Assembly (NCBI GenBank): GCA_022447525.1
Contig: JAKVBA010000008.1
Coordinates: forward strand, 19,578-52,504
Direction of reading: 5' to 3'
Source of the DNA: Gammaproteobacteria bacterium
GTDB taxonomy: Bacteria > Pseudomonadota > Gammaproteobacteria > Arenicellales > Arenicellaceae
DNA length: 32,927 nucleotides
Shown: positions 19,125 to 27,961 of the stretch, piece after piece
Position numbering within the stretch: the stretch's first letter is position 1
How the letters are laid out: every line of letters starts with the position of its first letter
Notes under the pieces: model-generated
Databases searched by the model: none
Told to the model about the DNA's origin: nothing
Seen by the model: the letters and a program-made list of their open reading frames with translations, nothing else
Made by a program: the position numbers and the translations under genes

Positions 19125-21053
19125 CTACCGTGAGGCTATCAAATCATTTACAACGCTTGGATCAGCCAAAGTGCTGGTATCACCAAGGTTATCAATTTCA
19201 TTTTCAGCTATCTTCCTGAGGATTCGACGCATGATTTTTCCCGACCTTGTTTTAGGCAACCCAGGTGCCCAATGAATAATGTCTGGCGTTGCGACCGGGC
19301 CAATTTCGGTTCGGACGTGTTTTACCAATTCTGATTTGAGTTCATTCGTGTATTCCTCACCTGCCATTAATGTAACGTAAGCATAAATACCTTGGCCTTT
19401 GATCTCATGCGGATAACCAACTACTGCAGCCTCGGCTACCGCTTCGTGTAAAACAAGCGCGCTCTCAACCTCAGCCGTACCCATGCGATGGCCAGAAACA
19501 TTAATCACATCGTCAACGCGGCCAGTGATCCAATAATAACCATCTTCGTCACGACGACATCCATCGCCAGTAAAGTAGTATCCTGAATACATCGAGAAGT
19601 AAGCCTCATGGAATCGTTTAGGATTATTATAGACCCCCCGCATTTGCCCAGGCCATGATCTTGATAAGGCTAAGTTACCCGATGCGGCTCCCTCAAGTTC
19701 GTTTCCATTGTCATCCAATAACACAGGCTCAACGCCAAAAAATGGCAAGGTGGCCGAGCCTGGTTTTGTAGCCGTGGCACCCGGCAGTGGCACTATCATA
19801 ATGCCTCCAGTTTCGGTTTGCCACCAGGTGTCAACTATCGGGCACTCGGCTTTGCCAACTTGGTGGAAATACCATTCCCATGCTTCCGGATTAATTGGTT
19901 CTCCAACGGTACCCAAAATTCTGAGACTGTCTCTATTCGTATCTGCAAGAAACTCATCGCCAGCGCCCATTAATGCACGCAAAGCCGTAGGAGCGGTATA
20001 AAATATATTGACTTGATGCTTATCGACAATTTTCCAGAATCGACTTGCATCTGGATAAGTTGGCACCCCTTCGAATACCAAGGTTGTTGCACCGTTGGCA
20101 AGCGGACCATAGGTCAAATAAGAATGTCCAGTAATCCAACCAACGTCAGCTGTGCACCAATACACGTCGCCATCCTTGTAATCGAAAACATATTTAAATG
20201 TCATCATCGCATACAGCAAATAGCCTCCGGTCGTATGCATAACGCCTTTTGGGGTGCCAGTGGATCCCGAGGTATACAAGATAAAAAGAGGGTCTTCTGC
20301 GTCCATAATTTCTGGCTCACAAGTATTCGGTTGATCAGCCATGAGTTCGTGATACCAATCATCTCTATCTTCTGTCCACCCGATGCGCCCACCGGTTACT
20401 TTACACACAAGCACAGATTCAACTGAAGGTGTTTTTTCGCAAGCTTGATCAACGTTCGCTTTTAATGGAATGGGCTTCCCTCCTCGCACTCCTTCGTCAG
20501 CAGTGATCACCATCTTACATTCAGAATCGTTAATTCTTCCTCGCAAGGCTTCGGGTGAAAAGCCACCAAAAACCACCGAATGAATAGCCCCTATGCGAGT
20601 ACAGGCCAGCATGGCATACACTGCTTCGGGAACCATCGGCATGTATAAACATACTCTATCGCCTTTACTGATACCTTTTGCTCGCATGGCATTGGCTAAT
20701 TTACATACCTGATCATGCAGTTCTTGATAGGTAATTAATTGGCTTTGCTCTGGGTTATCACCTTCCCAGATTATGGCTGTTTGTCCTGCCCTTTGTGGTA
20801 AATGCCGGTCTATACAATTGACCGAGACATTGATCTTGCCACCCTTAAACCAAGCAATTTCGGCGGTGTTGAAATCATATTGACTCACTTGATCCCATGT
20901 TTCGTACCAATCGAGATTCTGCTTGGCCTGTTTGGCCCAAAATACATCTGGATCAGACAGTGACTCACGATACATTTCCATATACTGCTCTTTAGTAAGA
21001 TGGGTTTCACTTTCAATGTTGGCGAACACTGGGTATACGGGATTTTCGGACAT
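19125..21053 (-). CDS. acs: Acetyl-CoA synthetase
   Basis: Activates acetate to acetyl-CoA through acetyl-AMP. The 642 aa length is standard. Seen: the AMP-binding P-loop [11 protein letters not shown], the WWQTETGG motif, [29 protein letters not shown], and the C-terminal [11 protein letters not shown]. Its Lys606 is the residue whose acetylation switches the enzyme off in relatives. Last gene of an operon that starts with the symporter pair, so uptake and activation of acetate are co-expressed. The ATG lies 63 bases after the upstream 167-aa gene. Confidence 0.97.
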   Translation of the reverse strand: MSENPVYPVFANIESETHLTKEQYMEMYRESLSDPDVFWAKQAKQNLDWYETWDQVSQYDFNTAEIAWFKGGKINVSVNCIDRHLPQRAGQTAIIWEGDNPEQSQLITYQELHDQVCKLANAMRAKGISKGDRVCLYMPMVPEAVYAMLACTRIGAIHSVVFGGFSPEALRGRINDSECKMVITADEGVRGGKPIPLKANVDQACEKTPSVESVLVCKVTGGRIGWTEDRDDWYHELMADQPNTCEPEIMDAEDPLFILYTSGSTGTPKGVMHTTGGYLLYAMMTFKYVFDYKDGDVYWCTADVGWITGHSYLTYGPLANGATTLVFEGVPTYPDASRFWKIVDKHQVNIFYTAPTALRALMGAGDEFLADTNRDSLRILGTVGEPINPEAWEWYFHQVGKAECPIVDTWWQTETGGIMIVPLPGATATKPGSATLPFFGVEPVLLDDNGNELEGAASGNLALSRSWPGQMRGVYNNPKRFHEAYFSMYSGYYFTGDGCRRDEDGYYWITGRVDDVINVSGHRMGTAEVESALVLHEAVAEAAVVGYPHEIKGQGIYAYVTLMAGEEYTNELKSELVKHVRTEIGPVATPDIIHWAPGLPKTRSGKIMRRILRKIAENEIDNLGDTSTLADPSVVNDLIASR

Positions 21054-21116
21054 GGTAACTACCTATCTAACAAGTTTTCTAATTGCACTTTTGTATCACA
21101 ATGACGCTGCATCTGA

Positions 21117-21620
21117 TTAGTTTATATTTGGACGTAAGTCTTTATTAAAGCTTGCCGCATATTCGATAAAGTGCAGTCGAGTCTCAGCGTAGTAAAAAGC
21201 ATCAAGGGCACGCACTACGAGTCTAGCGTTATAGTTCACTTTGACATCCCCAGGCATAATCACCACCCAAGACTTTTTATCCGCGGTCAAGTTTTGCATA
21301 GGAACTGGCGCATTCTCTGCGTTAGAAGTCTTGGAAACACCAAGAACCGCTTGTTGCAAAGGGTGTGACGCTCGTAAGGTAAATTGTTTGTTGGCATTAT
21401 CATAAACCAGTGTGACGGTGAACTCTCCATTCCCGAGTTCACACTTTCCACTGCTATACCGACAATTTGATTTGGCTACTAATCGATAAGTTTGTCCGGC
21501 CACAGCTGGCTGCGGCCTTTCTCGGACTGCGAGATCGACTCCATAATATGAGACTAACGCCAACACAGGACTGACGAGCAATGCAGCAACAAGGTGTTTA
21601 TTCTTCCAAAAAGACGACAA
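21117..21620 (-). CDS. Uncharacterised membrane-anchored protein in the acetate operon
   Basis: 167 aa of unknown function. One N-terminal hydrophobic helix (about 9-28, LVAALLVSPVLALVSYYGVDLAV) after a short basic start would place the rest in the periplasm. The body looks beta-rich (TYRLVAKSNCRYSSGKCEL, GEFTVTLVYDN, QFTLRASHPL), with Cys residues in NCRYSSGKC that could form a disulfide. It sits between the symporter (20-base gap) and acs (63-base gap) on the same strand. That suggests an accessory role in acetate uptake, but no domain supports this directly. Confidence 0.75.
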   Translation of the reverse strand: MSSFWKNKHLVAALLVSPVLALVSYYGVDLAVRERPQPAVAGQTYRLVAKSNCRYSSGKCELGNGEFTVTLVYDNANKQFTLRASHPLQQAVLGVSKTSNAENAPVPMQNLTADKKSWVVIMPGDVKVNYNARLVVRALDAFYYAETRLHFIEYAASFNKDLRPNIN

Positions 21621-21640
21621 AACTGATTCTGTTTTCGATG

Positions 21641-23374
21641 CTAGTGAGAGAGTGGAGCAGTGATGCCATGTGGAGACCGAATATCATCGACAAGCTTTTG
21701 TATATTATCAGGTGGTTCAGGTGTTAACTTTGCTACACTGATTGCGACGGTAAAGTTTACTAGCGCTCCCACAGCACCGAACGCGTTTGGCTCTATGCCA
21801 AAAAACCAATTGTGATCCATGCCCCCTAGAAATGAGGTACCTTGGATAAACATTATCCCTTTATGTTGAAAAACATAAAAAAGAGTAACTCCCAAACCAG
21901 ACATCATGCCAGCAATGGCACCTTGAGAGTTCATACGCTTATAAAATATGCCCAGCATCAAGACCGGAAAAATTGAAGAGGCAGCTAAACCAAACGCCAA
22001 CGCTACAGTACCGGCAGCAAAGTCTGGCGGATTAAAACCAAGATAGCCCGCCAACAGTACCGTAAAAGCCATAGCTATGCGCGACGCTCTCAACTCACCC
22101 CTTTCAGAGATATTCGGATTAAACACTCCTTTCAAAAGATCATGAGAAATGGCCGACGAAATAGCCAAAAGTAGACCTGCGGCTGTGGACAATGCCGCAG
22201 CTAAACCGCCAGCCGCCACCAGGGCTATTACCCAATTAGGCAATGCAGCAATTTCAGGGTTAGCCAGAACAAGAATATCATTATCTATTTTGACCATCTC
22301 GTTTACGGCTGGATCGGCGCTGTATTGTATGAGCCCATCGTTATTTTTATCTTCGTACTTCAATAGGCCAGTTTTCTCCCAGTTTTTAAACCACTGAGGA
22401 CGCTCATCGTATTGCAGATAATTACCTGGACTAGGCTCAACAGTGTCCATCAAGTTCAACCGTGCCATTGCTGCTACGGCTGGTGCCGTGGTATACAGCA
22501 CCGAAATAAAAACTAATGCCCAGCCCGCTGATCTCCTCGCATCCTTTACCGTAGGCACAGTAAAAAAACGTATGATCACGTGAGGCAGCCCAGCTGTCCC
22601 TAGCATCAAGCTTAAAGTGTAAACGAACATGTTCAACCTGCTTCCTCTTACCGAGGTCGTATACTCGTTAAAACCCAATTCCGTTACCGTTTGGTCCAAC
22701 TTGTCCAGAACATAAGTACCATCGGCCAGCGTGCCTCCCAATCCAAGCTGAGGGATAGGGTTGCCGGTTAGATTGAGGGAGATAAAAATAGCTGGAATAG
22801 TGTAAGCAAATATAAGAACAACGTATTGTGCTATCTGTGTATAGGTAATCCCTTTCATTCCACCAAGCACGGCGTATATAAAAACAATTAACATACCTGC
22901 AGTTAGGCCAGTCTCATAAGACGTCTCAAGAAACCGACTGAATGCGACCCCAATGCCTTTCATCTGCCCAATAACATAAGTAACTGAGGCAATAATCAAA
23001 CAGACAACAGCGACAATACGAGCAGCGTTTGAATAAAAACGATCGCCAACAAACTCGGGAACAGTAAATTTACCAAACTTCCTAAGGTAGGGTGCTAGAC
23101 ACATTGCCAGTAAAACGTAACCGCCGGTCCAACCAAGTAGAAACACAGAACCACCGTAGCCCTCGTAAATGAAACCGATCAATCCAGCCATGGAAATAAA
23201 AGACGCAGCAGACATCCAGTCTGCCGCAGTAGCCATCCCGTTAGAAATAGGATGTATGCCACCACCGGCAACATAAAATTCTTTTGTTGAGCCCGCACGA
23301 GCCCAAATAGCGATGCCAATATAGAGAGTAAAAGTAAACCCAACAACCAAGTAGGTGAGCAATTGCAAACTCAT
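21641..23374 (-). CDS. Sodium:solute symporter, probable acetate transporter (VC_2705 subfamily)
   Basis: Polytopic inner-membrane carrier of the SSS family, about 13 hydrophobic helices, 577 aa. Typical features are FYVAGGGIHPISNGMATAADWMSAASFI near the N-terminus and GGLAAALSTAAGLLLAISSAISHDL. It carries a hydrophilic insertion with DKNNDGLIQYSADPAVNE, common in the subfamily that pairs with a DUF4212 small subunit. The frame opens at a more upstream start (23401), but the ATG at 23374 has an AGGGGA site 6 bases upstream and lies one base after the DUF4212 stop codon, so I chose it. Placement beside acs makes acetate or another short carboxylate the likely substrate; this is inferred. Confidence 0.92.
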   Translation of the reverse strand: MSLQLLTYLVVGFTFTLYIGIAIWARAGSTKEFYVAGGGIHPISNGMATAADWMSAASFISMAGLIGFIYEGYGGSVFLLGWTGGYVLLAMCLAPYLRKFGKFTVPEFVGDRFYSNAARIVAVVCLIIASVTYVIGQMKGIGVAFSRFLETSYETGLTAGMLIVFIYAVLGGMKGITYTQIAQYVVLIFAYTIPAIFISLNLTGNPIPQLGLGGTLADGTYVLDKLDQTVTELGFNEYTTSVRGSRLNMFVYTLSLMLGTAGLPHVIIRFFTVPTVKDARRSAGWALVFISVLYTTAPAVAAMARLNLMDTVEPSPGNYLQYDERPQWFKNWEKTGLLKYEDKNNDGLIQYSADPAVNEMVKIDNDILVLANPEIAALPNWVIALVAAGGLAAALSTAAGLLLAISSAISHDLLKGVFNPNISERGELRASRIAMAFTVLLAGYLGFNPPDFAAGTVALAFGLAASSIFPVLMLGIFYKRMNSQGAIAGMMSGLGVTLFYVFQHKGIMFIQGTSFLGGMDHNWFFGIEPNAFGAVGALVNFTVAISVAKLTPEPPDNIQKLVDDIRSPHGITAPLSH

Positions 23375-23375
23375 A

Positions 23376-23627
23376 TTAGTCCCCTGCACCAAATTGATCA
23401 TCCAAATCAGACATCTTCTTGGCGTAATAGAAAATTAGTGCCACAAATAAATAAATAGCTCCTTGCTGCGCCAACCAAAATCCCAGAGGATAACCACCCA
23501 GACTGAAATGATTGAGTCTATCGACAAAAACTATGCCGCCTAGGAACGGGACTGTGAACCAAATCACTAGCAATTTAAGTATTAAGCGTACGTTAGCCTT
23601 CCAATATTCTTGTGCTCTGTTTGCCAA
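23376..23627 (-). CDS. DUF4212 sodium/substrate symporter small subunit
   Basis: 83 aa with two membrane helices (about 13-33 and 50-70). The motif YWKANVRLILKLLVIWF near the N-terminus and GGYPLGFWLAQQGAIYLFVALIFYY match the small subunit that precedes VC_2705-type symporters. Its stop lies one base before the symporter ATG, indicating translational coupling. First gene of the acetate operon, whose promoter should lie in 23628-23831. Confidence 0.92.
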   Translation of the reverse strand: MANRAQEYWKANVRLILKLLVIWFTVPFLGGIVFVDRLNHFSLGGYPLGFWLAQQGAIYLFVALIFYYAKKMSDLDDQFGAGD

Positions 23628-23831
23628 AACTGTGTTTACCTTTATTTCTATTTTGCTTGTTGGTTAGATCTGTTTTCTTTATTGGAGCAAAGCGTAACAC
23701 TAAAACTAGTACGAAAAATGACGTAGAGAGGTCAGTGACATCACCGAAAAGTACCTTTAATCGCCATAAGTTTTACGCCCGATCAGGAAATCGACGAGAG
23801 CCACGCTCAAAAACAGAAAATCCCGTTAGCT

Positions 23832-24833
23832 TCAACTATTACGTATCACCATCGTCTCAGAGATTTTGTCCTGAATAGTCTGTCGATTGCCGTCCCAATA
23901 AATTTGCAAGAAACCCAAAAAACCCGTCGCGATACCGGCGCTGTAGCCTCCGTAACGGCCGACACTCTCCCAGAGATCTATATTTTTACCGTCTATTCTA
24001 ACAACCCTGATGCCGAATAGTTTTTTACCGATGGTTTGACCACTTAACCAAGCCGTTAAGGCGCTAAAATAAACCGCCGCCCAACCAAAACTTCGGCCCA
24101 GTTCGGAGACCGCGTCTTTTATCCAATCAAGCACACCGGTACCCAAAGAAACATCGTTGGATTGACTGCTATCAAACAAATAGTCGAACGCAATATCATT
24201 TGCTTCGATGTCTTCTAAATCATCAGCCAACATCTCATTTTTTTGAAGAAATACACGCAACTCCGAAAAGCTGTCGATGATTTCTCCATTTGACAAATCA
24301 TCGCTAGCCATATCACGCAGCACCGCAATAAGAAAACTCTTGTCACATTTGAGATCATCGCCACATGACGCATTGTTGCGCAAATCGGGATCTGCAATAT
24401 CGATGCTGTAGTAGTACCCTTCAAATTCAGTTATTTTGTTGGTTTGTTTCAACTCAGACGAATTATCAGAATCAACAACTGGCTCTGTTAACACCAAGTG
24501 ATCATTTAAGACGAATTGAAACAACAGCATCACGATGGCAAAGCCCGAAGCAACAAATAAACTTACCTTAGCCCACTTTTTATTTGGCTCATGGTGAATA
24601 TGTAGATACGCATTAATGCATACCAATAAAACGATTATCGACAGCCAGACATTACTCAACGTCGTTAACAAAGCAACAATCAGCAGATCGATCGAGATCG
24701 CTGCCAATCTTCGTACCGGGCTAGCAAGGCGCTTGCCCAGCAGACTGTCATGTACCTTAAAAGCAAAGGGTGTGACGTACTTTTTAGTCCGTGAGTCCGC
24801 TGTGAAATCTGAGTTGGGAGCTGATTGTGACAT
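23832..24833 (-). CDS. RDD-family membrane protein with large acidic insert
   Basis: 333 aa inner-membrane protein. The RDD signature residues are visible: Arg near 41-42 and Asp49 in SPVRRLAAISIDLLI, and Asp322 in QDKIS. GQTIGKKLFGIRVVRIDGK is the classical RDD loop. Predicted spans lie at about 45-60, 62-78, 90-109, 246-263 and 294-312. Residues 110-245 form an acidic insertion with Cys157 and Cys163, roughly doubling the usual RDD length. Members are linked to ion or substrate transport, but function here is unknown. It is divergent from the tmRNA gene and separated from the acetate operon by 204 bases. Confidence 0.82.
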   Translation of the reverse strand: MSQSAPNSDFTADSRTKKYVTPFAFKVHDSLLGKRLASPVRRLAAISIDLLIVALLTTLSNVWLSIIVLLVCINAYLHIHHEPNKKWAKVSLFVASGFAIVMLLFQFVLNDHLVLTEPVVDSDNSSELKQTNKITEFEGYYYSIDIADPDLRNNASCGDDLKCDKSFLIAVLRDMASDDLSNGEIIDSFSELRVFLQKNEMLADDLEDIEANDIAFDYLFDSSQSNDVSLGTGVLDWIKDAVSELGRSFGWAAVYFSALTAWLSGQTIGKKLFGIRVVRIDGKNIDLWESVGRYGGYSAGIATGFLGFLQIYWDGNRQTIQDKISETMVIRNS

Positions 24834-24912
24834 CCTATTTTTGAATAATTATTAACTCGGTCGACCGGTATTATGCCGAATTAATTTGAAAAATGTTTGA
24901 TTAGACCAATTC

Positions 24913-24940
24913 GCCCCCATATACTCCGCATGAGTGGGGC
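24913..24940. other. Bulged inverted repeat between the RDD gene and tmRNA
   Basis: GCCCC (24913-24917) pairs with GGGGC (24936-24940). Inside it, ACTC and GAGT pair around the loop CGCAT, leaving a CATAT bulge. It sits in the divergent promoter region and could be an operator or part of a leader. Nothing beyond the symmetry supports this. Confidence 0.3.
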
Positions 24941-25008
24941 AGTTGCTTGCTTTGCTGTTCAAATAGAGTGGCGTGCTAGTTAATTTATCAGCGCGGCTCT
25001 GACTGATT

Positions 25009-25049
25009 GGGGCGACTTTAATCTTGCCGCCCCTCAAAATACGGGGGCG
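25009..25049 (+). promoter_or_regulatory. Competing stems in the pre-tmRNA leader
   Basis: CGCCCC at 25028-25033 can pair with GGGGCG at 25009-25014 or with GGGGCG at 25044-25049, the latter being the 5' arm of the mature tmRNA acceptor stem. The two pairings exclude each other. If the transcript starts upstream of 25009, the leader could affect folding or 5' processing by RNase P. I see the pairing; the role is inferred. Confidence 0.35.
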
Positions 25050-25401
25050 ACATGGCTTCGACATGGGTCGCGAAACCTTCGGTGCATGTAGAGCATTACA
25101 GACTATCTCTTAAAACTAGCTGTAAAAGTTATAGTTGCAAACGACGATAACTACGCACTAGCAGCTTAAGCCTGCTAGGGTCTCGCCCGAGTTGTTCATG
25201 GCTTAGGACTTTGAGATCTCATCTCACATGAAATCGCGAGCTGTTTGTGTCGATTAAACCGCCGCTAAAACGCAATTCGACCCGCCCCGCACCGAGTGCG
25301 TTTGTCCAGTTGGAAGGGGTTAAATTAAAGGCAAACTAAACATGTAGAACCGTTGAGCGGAGGGCTTGTGGACGCGGGTTCGATCCCCGCCGCCTCCACC
25401 A
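25043..25401 (+). ncRNA. ssrA: Transfer-messenger RNA (one-piece tmRNA)
   Basis: Rescues stalled ribosomes and tags the incomplete protein for proteolysis. The 5' end GGGGGCGACATGGCTTCGAC pairs with the 3' end CGCCTCC-ACCA to form the acceptor stem (7 bp with one G-U), and the T arm GGGTTCGATCCCC is present. The 3' CCA is encoded. The tag frame runs 25137-25169 and reads ANDDNYALAA followed by TAA; ALAA is the degradation signal. Length 359 nt is usual for a one-piece tmRNA. Terminator and tRNA-Met follow. No convincing promoter could be fixed upstream. Confidence 0.97.
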
Positions 25402-25410
25402 AATTTTAAG

Positions 25411-25445
25411 GGGTTGTCAATTTTAGTTGGCAACCCTTTTTGTTT
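25411..25445 (+). terminator. Rho-independent terminator of ssrA
   Basis: Stem GGGTTGTCAA (25411-25420) with TTGGCAACCC (25427-25436), 10 bp with one G-U pair and a 6-base loop. It is followed by TTTTTGTTT and starts 10 bases after the tmRNA 3' end. Confidence 0.9.
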
Positions 25446-25551
25446 GAATTTTTAACGAAAAATTAGACGCCTCTATCTTGACTAGGTCCATCCACAGGTG
25501 TATCTTCACGCCTCTTCAAAAAACAGCCGTTTTTCGAAGCTCAGATGGGAT

Positions 25552-25628
25552 GGCTATGTAGCTCAGTTGGTTAGAGCACAGCATTCATAATGCTGGGGTC
25601 ACTGGTTCAAGTCCAGTCATAGCTACCA
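25552..25628 (+). tRNA. tRNA-Met (CAT), elongator type
   Basis: 77 nt cloverleaf. The acceptor arm GGCTATG pairs with CATAGCT, the D arm is GCTC/GAGC, the anticodon loop TTCATAA carries CAT, and the T arm is ACTGG-TTCAAGT-CCAGT. The 3' CCA is encoded. The paired G1-U72 start and overall similarity to the elongator tRNA-Met point to elongator rather than initiator; a lysidine-modified tRNA-Ile2 is less likely. No terminator is evident downstream. Confidence 0.95.
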
Positions 25629-25811
25629 TCTTCTCTCATACAAGCAAAGGCATAAGGATAGTCTCGGCGTTTCAATTGCAATCACACCCAAAGACAATTA
25701 CAAACTGATTGAGATCAGAATAAGTTTATTCGTAAACAAAACTCAAAAATGAGCCAATAAACAAAAATGTAACTGAATTGATCATCTCTTTTGGTCCTTA
25801 TATGTCAAAAC

Positions 25812-25848
25812 ATAGATCGAATAATTTAAATAACGGTCAACGATCTAT
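25812..25848. repeat. 8-bp inverted repeat, possible operator
   Basis: ATAGATCG (25812-25819) and CGATCTAT (25841-25848) are perfect reverse complements separated by 21 AT-rich bases containing TTTAAA. The arms lie about two helical turns apart centre to centre, as in some operators. No adjacent gene explains it. Confidence 0.35.
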
Positions 25849-25968
25849 AAACGAATTGCGCCCTATCAAAGCGGTTGTTTAGTCGGTAAAAAACAACTAT
25901 AACGTTGAAAGATAAAGCGGCTGTAGGTCGCTGTCCGGAGATATGTGATTAACTTGATACCATCTCAA

Positions 25969-25999
25969 CTTGATTAATTGCGAGCGTCAATGAATCAAG
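25969..25999. repeat. 12-bp imperfect hairpin without T-tract
   Basis: CTTGATTAATTG (25969-25980) and CAATGAATCAAG (25988-25999) form a 12-bp stem with one mismatch and a 7-base loop CGAGCGT. It lies about 175 bases beyond the amidohydrolase stop on the minus strand. No T-run follows on either strand, so it is not a standard terminator. Confidence 0.45.
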
Positions 26000-26173
26000 A
26001 CATCCGAGAAGAAGGCATAAAACGTTTCCTTGGAGGGACTCAAAGCGTTCGAACATAGACACATTTCTATCTGCGTTTTTCGAACCATTGATGTGCTGCC
26101 CTATTACGGAACTCGTTATAGCGATGCTGTGTAAATGCAATACAAAAACGACAAATCTGGCCGCATGAGTCAA

Positions 26174-27961
26174 TCAATTTTTAGCTGCTAAGTCACCGCT
26201 GTTGTTTTCCGGAATCGAATTGTTGTGCTGTATCTTTCCTTTATAAACAAGAGCTTTGACCTTTAGATCCTTTATATTCATTGGATCAATCTCGAATGGA
26301 TTCGCTTCTAGGATAGTGAAATTAGCAACCTTGCCCTTTGCTAGAGACCCTATCTGATTCTCGAGGTTAAGGGCACGTGCTGCATCTATGGTAATCGCTT
26401 TAAAAGCCTCATGAACGCTAATTCTCTGTTCTTGAGACATTTGACTGCCTTGCGATGTTACGCGATTTACAGCAGTCCAAGCTAAGGTTAAAGGCTCTGC
26501 TGGAGCCATAGAAAAATCCGAATGGAAGGACAAGGGGATGTCACGATCAACCAATAATTTGAGTGCAACCAAATTTTCAGCACGATCAGGCCCTAACCCG
26601 TTGTCAGAATATTTATCAGCTAATGCCCATAAATAATAGGGGTTCACTGACGCTTCCATACCTAGATTGGACATTTTATCAGCCATGTCCGCAGTAAAGT
26701 ACCCCATATGATGTAGAGTAAAACGATGATCTTGGCGCGGGTAGTCGGCTTGCAATCGAGCAACGTTAAAAATTACCATCAGCTGACCTAAATCACCATT
26801 GGCGTGAACATGTATTCTGTATCCATTTTCCCAATACATTTTTGCCTGCTCTTCGAACAACGGTAATGGAGTCATCCACTCTCCCTCGTGACCATCGGTA
26901 TAGCCGTCTTTCATCTGCATCAGCTGAGAGTAAATCGCGCCGTCAGCAAATAATTTCACTTGCTTGGGTAAAAAATGCAGATTGGTGGTATTGAAGTCAT
27001 CTGTGCTTGCCAGGGTTTCAATGAAAGCCAGGGCTTCTTTGTTTCCGCCTTTCATACTGTAGAGTTGGGTGCCACTCGGTATGAGGTAAACATCGTAAGG
27101 CGGGTTCTTTGCCATCTCATCTTTAAGCAGTGCCAGTTCGCCTTCAAAATCAGAGCTCGGGAAACCTGGTTCAGCGATAGTGGTAATGCCATTCTGCCGA
27201 AGAAGTTGAGTCATTACTGCTAACCCCTGACGATATTTTTCGGGTTTTAGTAAAACGGGTGCCATTGCTGGTACAAGAGCAAGCCAACCGCCCTCATAGA
27301 AATGACCCTTGGACCAGTCGACTTGAGGATTATTGACGTAGTCTTGCTCAGAAATTCCCAACGCCTCAATGGCAGCATCATTTAAATAAACTTCATGAAA
27401 AGAACGATGAATTACCGCAACGGGTTGATCCCCGGCTATCTTGTTCAATAACTCTCGTGATAGGGTTCCATGCCAAAGCTGATGAAAACCCCAAATAAAG
27501 TAAATCTCATCGGGTTTAGCATTTGCTTTAATTGATTCGGTGATCCTTGCTCGGTAATTGTCCTGACCAGAAACGCCACGCTTCACTCCTGAGGGGAGTT
27601 TCCAATCGTATGGCGCTATTATTTCATTTTGTAGCATGATAGCTGCCAAAGAAGGATGCAGATGAGGTTCAATAAAACCTGGCAACATGGTTGAGCCTTG
27701 CAAATCAACCTCTTTGACGCCATCGTCGACCAGGGTTTTTGCCTGAGCCAAGTCACCGACAAATACGATCTTACCATCTTCTTCTACTAGGGCTTCCTCA
27801 GTGATCAAATCATCACCAGCCATGGTGATGATGGGGCCATTGTGATAAAGGGTGGAGTTGGCGCTCTCACTCTGTATTTTTTGCGATGTCGCTGCTGGTT
27901 GCGTCTGACCGCATGCAGTCAAACAAAGGGCCAAAAAAATTATTACAAAGTACAGACGCAT
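26174..27961 (-). CDS. Lipoprotein amidohydrolase (YtcJ-like)
   Basis: 595 aa metal-dependent hydrolase of the amidohydrolase superfamily. A lipoprotein signal is clear: hydrophobic helix 4-14, then lipobox LTAC with the lipidated Cys17, so it acts at the membrane on the periplasmic side. The HxH metal motif is in IEPHLHPS, and the further ligand regions HVHANGD, HHMGY and HSDFSMAP are present. LPLFEEQAKMYWENGYRIH and the C-terminal SLAKGKVANFTILEANPFEIDP are typical of the YtcJ group. Substrate unknown; relatives hydrolyse formamides and cyclic amides. The ATG has a strong GGAAGGGGA site. The leader carries two hairpins (28000-28056). Confidence 0.9.
   Translation of the reverse strand: MRLYFVIIFLALCLTACGQTQPAATSQKIQSESANSTLYHNGPIITMAGDDLITEEALVEEDGKIVFVGDLAQAKTLVDDGVKEVDLQGSTMLPGFIEPHLHPSLAAIMLQNEIIAPYDWKLPSGVKRGVSGQDNYRARITESIKANAKPDEIYFIWGFHQLWHGTLSRELLNKIAGDQPVAVIHRSFHEVYLNDAAIEALGISEQDYVNNPQVDWSKGHFYEGGWLALVPAMAPVLLKPEKYRQGLAVMTQLLRQNGITTIAEPGFPSSDFEGELALLKDEMAKNPPYDVYLIPSGTQLYSMKGGNKEALAFIETLASTDDFNTTNLHFLPKQVKLFADGAIYSQLMQMKDGYTDGHEGEWMTPLPLFEEQAKMYWENGYRIHVHANGDLGQLMVIFNVARLQADYPRQDHRFTLHHMGYFTADMADKMSNLGMEASVNPYYLWALADKYSDNGLGPDRAENLVALKLLVDRDIPLSFHSDFSMAPAEPLTLAWTAVNRVTSQGSQMSQEQRISVHEAFKAITIDAARALNLENQIGSLAKGKVANFTILEANPFEIDPMNIKDLKVKALVYKGKIQHNNSIPENNSGDLAAKN

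Larger units (their letters stand above)
25629..26173. other. Gene-free stretch after tRNA-Met
   Basis: 545 bases with no convincing gene. A minus-strand frame at 25949-26173 begins with TTG, has no ribosome binding site and no recognisable sequence. Two notable inverted repeats are listed separately (25812-25848 and 25969-25999). tmRNA and tRNA 3' ends are common integration sites, but no integrase or clear attachment-site duplication is seen here. Confidence 0.45.

Noticed and set aside
24852-25064. 70-codon minus-strand frame across the tmRNA 5' end
   Set aside because: It is antisense to the mature tmRNA and has no support beyond being open.
25949-26173. 74-codon minus-strand frame after the amidohydrolase gene
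   Set aside because: Begins with TTG, has no ribosome binding site and no recognisable protein, and holds a strong hairpin in its centre.
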